64,000 bases of DNA. Source: an uncultured Collinsella sp. Lineage in GTDB: Bacteria > Actinomycetota > Coriobacteriia > Coriobacteriales > Coriobacteriaceae. The stretch covers positions 1-64,000 of the forward strand of contig CATWVA010000001.1 in NCBI GenBank assembly GCA_958354105.1, given 5' to 3'. Each line of letters opens with the position of its first letter. Positions within the stretch are counted from its first letter, which is position 1. The notes beneath the pieces were generated by a model. The model saw only the letters and a program-made list of their open reading frames with translations, had not been told where the DNA came from and did no database searches. Shown here in pieces: positions 60,665-64,000 of the stretch. The translations under genes and the position numbers were made by a program.

Positions 60665-62815
60665 ATGGCATCCAAATACTCCATGAACGACCGTCCCAGC
60701 TGGCCGCGCCGCGCCATCGTTACCGCCGGCGAGCCCTACGGCAACAAGGGTCTGCACTTTGGCCACGTCGGCGGCGTCTTTGTCCCGGCCGACTTCTTCG
60801 CCCGCTTCCTGCGCGACCGCCTGGGCCGCGAAAACGTCATCTTCACCTCGGGCACCGACTGCTACGGTTCGCCCATCATGGAGAGCTACCGCAAGCTCAA
60901 GGAGAACGAGGGCTACGACAAGTCCATTAGCGAGTACGTCGAGTCCAACCACTCCCGCCAGGCCGCGACCCTCAACAACTACAACATCAGCTGCGATATC
61001 TACGGCGGCTCGGGCCTTGAGCCGGCTGCGCAGATTCACAACGAGGTTACCGCCGAGATTATCGAGCGCCTGCACGAGCAGGGCACCATCTCCAAGCGCT
61101 CCACGCTGCAGTTCTACGACGCCAAGGCCGGCACATTCCTCAACGGCCGCCAGGTGATTGGCCGCTGCCCCATCCAGGGCTGCAAGTCCGAGAAGGCGTA
61201 CGCCGACGAGTGCGACTTGGGTCACCAGTTTGAGCCCGAGGAGCTTATCGCACCCAAGAGCCAGCTCACCGGCGAGGTGCCCGAGCTGCGCCCGGTCGAC
61301 AACCTCTACTTCGACCTGCCGGCCTACCTCGACTTTATGAAGACCTACACCGCCAAGCTCGCCCAGAACCCGCAGGTTCGCTCCGTGGTCTCCAAGACCA
61401 TGGAGGAGTGGCTGCTGCCGGCTCAGCTCTACATCCAGAATAAGTTCCGCGAGGCCTTCGATGCCGTCGAGGACCAGCTCCCCGAACACACCGTGCTGGA
61501 GCCCGAGGGCAACAAGAGCAGCTTTACCGTCACCTTCCCCAGCTGGAAAGAGCGCGACGACGCCCACGCGGTGCTCGCCAACGGCGGCGTGCGCTTCCGC
61601 AGCGGCAAGGCGCTCGTGCCCTTCCGCATCACCGGCAACATCGACTGGGGCGTTCCGGTGCCCGAGGTCGACGGCGTGACCGACGTCACCTGCTGGTGCT
61701 GGCCCGAGAGCCTGTGGGCGCCCATCAGCTACACCCGCACCGTACTCGCCCGCGACGCCCGTGCCGCCGGCGTGACCGAGGGCGTCGCCGCCCAGGATGC
61801 CGCCCTCATGGGCGAGCCCGCCGCCGATTCCACGCAGGTCCCCGCGCCCACCTACCAGCACAGCTCGCTCGACTGGCGCGACTGGTGGTGCTCTGACGAC
61901 GCGCAGATCTATCAGTTCATCGGTCAGGACAACATCTATTTCTACTGCATCGCGCAAACCGCCATGTGGGAGGCCCTGGGCTGGGACCTTACGCAGAGCA
62001 CCGTCAGCGCCTGCTATCACCTGCTCTACATGGGCAAAAAGGCGAGCTCGTCCTCGCAGACGCCTCCCCCGCCGGCAGACGACCTGCTCAACCACTACAT
62101 CTGCGAGCAGATGCGTGCGCATTGGCTGTCGCTCGGCCTGTCCGAGAAGCCGGTGAGCTTTAGTCCCAAGGCATACGACACGCGCGTGACCGGCAAGGAC
62201 AAGGACGGCAACGAGGTGCGTGCCTGCGACGACAAGCGCGTCATCGATCCGGCCCTTAAGGAGAGCGCGCTGCTGACCGGCGTCTTCAACCGCCTGGCCC
62301 GCAGCTGCTTCTACGGCGTCGCCATCAAGGAGGGCGACGAGAGCCCCTATCGCAACGGCTGCATCCCCGCCGGTGCCGCCTCCGCCGCCGTGGTCGAGGC
62401 TGCCGAGCAGGCCGCTCTCGCCTTTGAGCAGGCCATGTACAAGTTCGAGACGCACCGCGCGCTTGCCGTGTGCGACGACTACCTGCGTGCCGCCAACAAG
62501 CGCTGGAGCGACGCCTCCAAGGCCGCCAACAAGCTCGAGGGCGAACCAGCCAACGCCGCCATGAAGCAGGCCCTCGTCGACGCCTTTACCGAGCTGCGTG
62601 TGGCGACCGTGCTCATGCACGGCATTGTCCCGGCCGGCTGCGAGCTCATCTGCGAGTACTTCGACGTCGATCCGGTCGCCTTCTTTAGTTGGGATAACAT
62701 CTTTGCCTCCACGGACGAGTTTGTGGAGAGCCTGGGCGAGAAGCCCGGCGAGCACCGCGTGAAGCCGCTGCCCCCGCGCTTCGACTTCTTCAGCAAGCAC
62801 GAGAGCCAGTACTAA
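60665..62815 (+). CDS. metG: Methionyl-tRNA synthetase (class I)
   Basis: This 716-aa enzyme charges tRNA-Met. The start at 60665 follows AAGGAG. The class I HIGH motif is seen as LHFGHVGG near residue 30 and the catalytic-domain block as VIFTSGTDCYGSP. A zinc-knuckle-like insertion is GRCPIQGCKSEKAYADEC, and FIGQDNIYFYCI is the family's FxGKDN-type block. The KMSKS position reads KKASSSS, still K-x-S-x-S. The C-terminal helical anticodon domain ends at ~712. The linker after KMSKS (TPPPPADD) is unusual. It is divergent from the DUF3267 gene. Confidence 0.85.
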   Translation: MASKYSMNDRPSWPRRAIVTAGEPYGNKGLHFGHVGGVFVPADFFARFLRDRLGRENVIFTSGTDCYGSPIMESYRKLKENEGYDKSISEYVESNHSRQAATLNNYNISCDIYGGSGLEPAAQIHNEVTAEIIERLHEQGTISKRSTLQFYDAKAGTFLNGRQVIGRCPIQGCKSEKAYADECDLGHQFEPEELIAPKSQLTGEVPELRPVDNLYFDLPAYLDFMKTYTAKLAQNPQVRSVVSKTMEEWLLPAQLYIQNKFREAFDAVEDQLPEHTVLEPEGNKSSFTVTFPSWKERDDAHAVLANGGVRFRSGKALVPFRITGNIDWGVPVPEVDGVTDVTCWCWPESLWAPISYTRTVLARDARAAGVTEGVAAQDAALMGEPAADSTQVPAPTYQHSSLDWRDWWCSDDAQIYQFIGQDNIYFYCIAQTAMWEALGWDLTQSTVSACYHLLYMGKKASSSSQTPPPPADDLLNHYICEQMRAHWLSLGLSEKPVSFSPKAYDTRVTGKDKDGNEVRACDDKRVIDPALKESALLTGVFNRLARSCFYGVAIKEGDESPYRNGCIPAGAASAAVVEAAEQAALAFEQAMYKFETHRALAVCDDYLRAANKRWSDASKAANKLEGEPANAAMKQALVDAFTELRVATVLMHGIVPAGCELICEYFDVDPVAFFSWDNIFASTDEFVESLGEKPGEHRVKPLPPRFDFFSKHESQY

Positions 62816-62843
62816 AGCACGCCAGCAGCGGCGTGCCCGGAAA

Positions 62844-62862
62844 GTAGTCTATTTGGGACGGG
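62844..62862. repeat. GTCCCAAA-N4-CTAC motif (inverted copy)
   Basis: GTAGTCTATTTGGGACGGG is the reverse complement of the motif found at 2125-2140, 2385-2400, 59307-59322 and 59950-59965. Here it lies in the metG-rRNA methyltransferase gap. Confidence 0.6.
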
Positions 62863-62874
62863 AAGGAAAGACGG

Positions 62875-63978
62875 ATGTCCAAGCCGCGTCGTCGTAAGCA
62901 GAAAAAGCAGGTCAAGGCCGAGCTCAAGCTTAGGCAGTTTGCCGCTACCGAGCTTTCCGACCAGCTTGCCGCCCAACACTCCGCCGCCGACCTGCCGCGC
63001 TTTATGGTCGACACGGTCGCCGGCGCCTATGCACCCGCCGATGCTCAGCTCATGATCGAGGGCTTCGGTGCCGCTGCCACGCGCCCGGTCACGCTGCGCG
63101 CCAACACGCTCAAGGCGACCGCCGAGGACATCGCCGCCGCACTCGACGCAGCCGGCATCGCCCACCGCCCCGTCGCATGGTACCCGGACGCTTTCATCCT
63201 GCCCGAGGCCCAGGTTTCCGACCTATGGGACCTCGACATCTACCGCGACGGCAAAATCTACTTGCAAAGCCTGTCGTCCATGATGCCGCCGTTGGTCCTG
63301 GGCGCCCAGGCAGGCGAGGACATCCTGGACATGTGCGCAGCCCCCGGTGGCAAGACGACGCAGATCGCCGCCCTCACCCAGGGCCAGGCACACCTCACGG
63401 CCTGCGAGATGAGCATTCCCCGCGCCGAAAAGCTTGAGTCCAACCTCCACCGCCAGGGCGCCAAAAACGTGCCCGTCATGCGCATCGACGCACGCGAGCT
63501 CGACGAATTCTTCCGCTTTGACCGCATCCTGCTCGACGCTCCCTGCACCGGCACGGGCACCGTCATCAGCGGCAACGAAAAGAGCCTGCGCGGCCTCACC
63601 GAGCAGTTGCTCGGCAAGTGCGCCCGCTCGCAGCGAGCACTTCTGGATCGCGCCATGGGAGCCCTCAAACCGGGCGGCACGCTCGTCTATTCGACTTGTT
63701 CGATCTTGCCGCAGGAAAACGAGGACGCCTTGCAAGAGGCCCTCGACAAGCACATGGACTGCGAGCTTATCCCCCTCGATGGCACGCCGAGCGAAAGTGA
63801 AAAGCGCCGCGCCCAGGAAGCTGGCGAAGAGCCACGCGTCGAGAGCAACGCCCTCACCGAGGCCATCGCCGCCGGCCACGTCTCGTCCATCGCCAACGGT
63901 ATGCCCGGCACGCTGACCATTCCGCCCAGCCGCGACTTTGAGGGCTTCTACATCGCCTTGATCCGAAAACGCGGCTAG
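62875..63978 (+). CDS. RsmB/RsmF-type rRNA 5-methylcytosine methyltransferase
   Basis: In this 367-aa protein of the NOP2/RsmB family, the SAM-binding site is DMCAAPGGKTTQIAAL and the catalytic motifs are LLDAPCTGTGT (releasing Cys) and LVYSTCSILPQEN (nucleophilic Cys). The N-terminus is very basic (KPRRRKQKKQVKAELKLRQ), probably RNA-binding; a classical NusB domain is absent, so RsmF or the YebU-like group fits better than RsmB. Its exact rRNA target is unknown. It follows metG by 59 bp and ends 22 bp before the window's end. Confidence 0.9.
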   Translation: MSKPRRRKQKKQVKAELKLRQFAATELSDQLAAQHSAADLPRFMVDTVAGAYAPADAQLMIEGFGAAATRPVTLRANTLKATAEDIAAALDAAGIAHRPVAWYPDAFILPEAQVSDLWDLDIYRDGKIYLQSLSSMMPPLVLGAQAGEDILDMCAAPGGKTTQIAALTQGQAHLTACEMSIPRAEKLESNLHRQGAKNVPVMRIDARELDEFFRFDRILLDAPCTGTGTVISGNEKSLRGLTEQLLGKCARSQRALLDRAMGALKPGGTLVYSTCSILPQENEDALQEALDKHMDCELIPLDGTPSESEKRRAQEAGEEPRVESNALTEAIAAGHVSSIANGMPGTLTIPPSRDFEGFYIALIRKRG

Positions 63979-64000
63979 CGCACGGATTCAAAACTCAACA

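Noticed and set aside
60524..62800. Open frame of 758 codons opposite metG
   Set aside because: Shadow of the synthetase gene; composition is typical of an antisense frame in GC-rich DNA.

Overview
The window is chromosomal DNA from a high-GC gut Actinobacterium of the Coriobacteriia, most likely Collinsella. This is inferred from the strongly GC-biased codon use, the protein families and the many short palindromic intergenic repeats; no rRNA or tRNA gene is present to confirm it. About 43 genes are recognised and almost all are tightly packed.

Layout. 1-2.1 kb: the 3' end of an NhaP-type cation/proton antiporter, then a DUF3800 gene preceded by its own promoter and a terminator-bearing structured RNA leader. 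2.4-18.8 kb: a complete type 1 BREX phage-defence operon on the minus strand (brxA, brxB, brxC, pglX, pglZ, brxL) with two unrecognised genes downstream. Its pglX is broken into an 831-codon methyltransferase part and a separate 322-codon C-terminal part, with a HEPN-like gene inserted between them. The brxA start lies in a run of ten G. 19.1-21.4 kb: serC-serA (serine biosynthesis). 21.8-32.5 kb: peptidase, DUF1015-like protein, two histidine phosphatases, nitroreductase, HdeD-like and YaiI-like proteins, a His-rich metal exporter, a DnaQ-fold exonuclease, and two diverged DUF559-like proteins. 32.8-36.2 kb: a metal-resistance cassette (SmtB-type repressor, stand-alone HMA chaperone, P1B-ATPase) with three matching operators, then a DtxR-type regulator. 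36.4-46.3 kb: HAD phosphatase, ABC-F protein, pstSCAB, PepV dipeptidase, a second HAD phosphatase and DegV. 46.5-52.3 kb: a second accessory segment with an IS256-type element, a 236-bp inverted-repeat element, a 1003-aa primase-helicase protein of the TOTE conflict type, and a DinJ/YafQ toxin-antitoxin pair. 52.4-64 kb: LOG protein, tgt, an SDR dehydrogenase resembling bile-acid hydroxysteroid dehydrogenases, a coiled-coil membrane protein, queA, queH, a DUF3267 peptidase, a methionyl-tRNA synthetase and an RsmB/RsmF-type rRNA methyltransferase.

How the parts work together. BREX modifies self DNA (PglX) and blocks phage replication. The split pglX with an embedded HEPN-like gene and the G10 tract at the operon start suggest that this BREX locus has been remodelled and may be phase variable. 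Tgt, QueA and QueH are all queuosine-tRNA enzymes. The Pst genes take up phosphate. The SmtB repressor, HMA protein and ATPase form a self-regulated zinc/cadmium efflux unit.

The most interesting signals are the interrupted pglX, the brxA poly-G tract, the DUF3800 RNA leader carrying a 9-nt anti-Shine-Dalgarno, and several families of structured intergenic repeats. One of these is a 166-bp pair with compensatory base changes, placed directly after stop codons.
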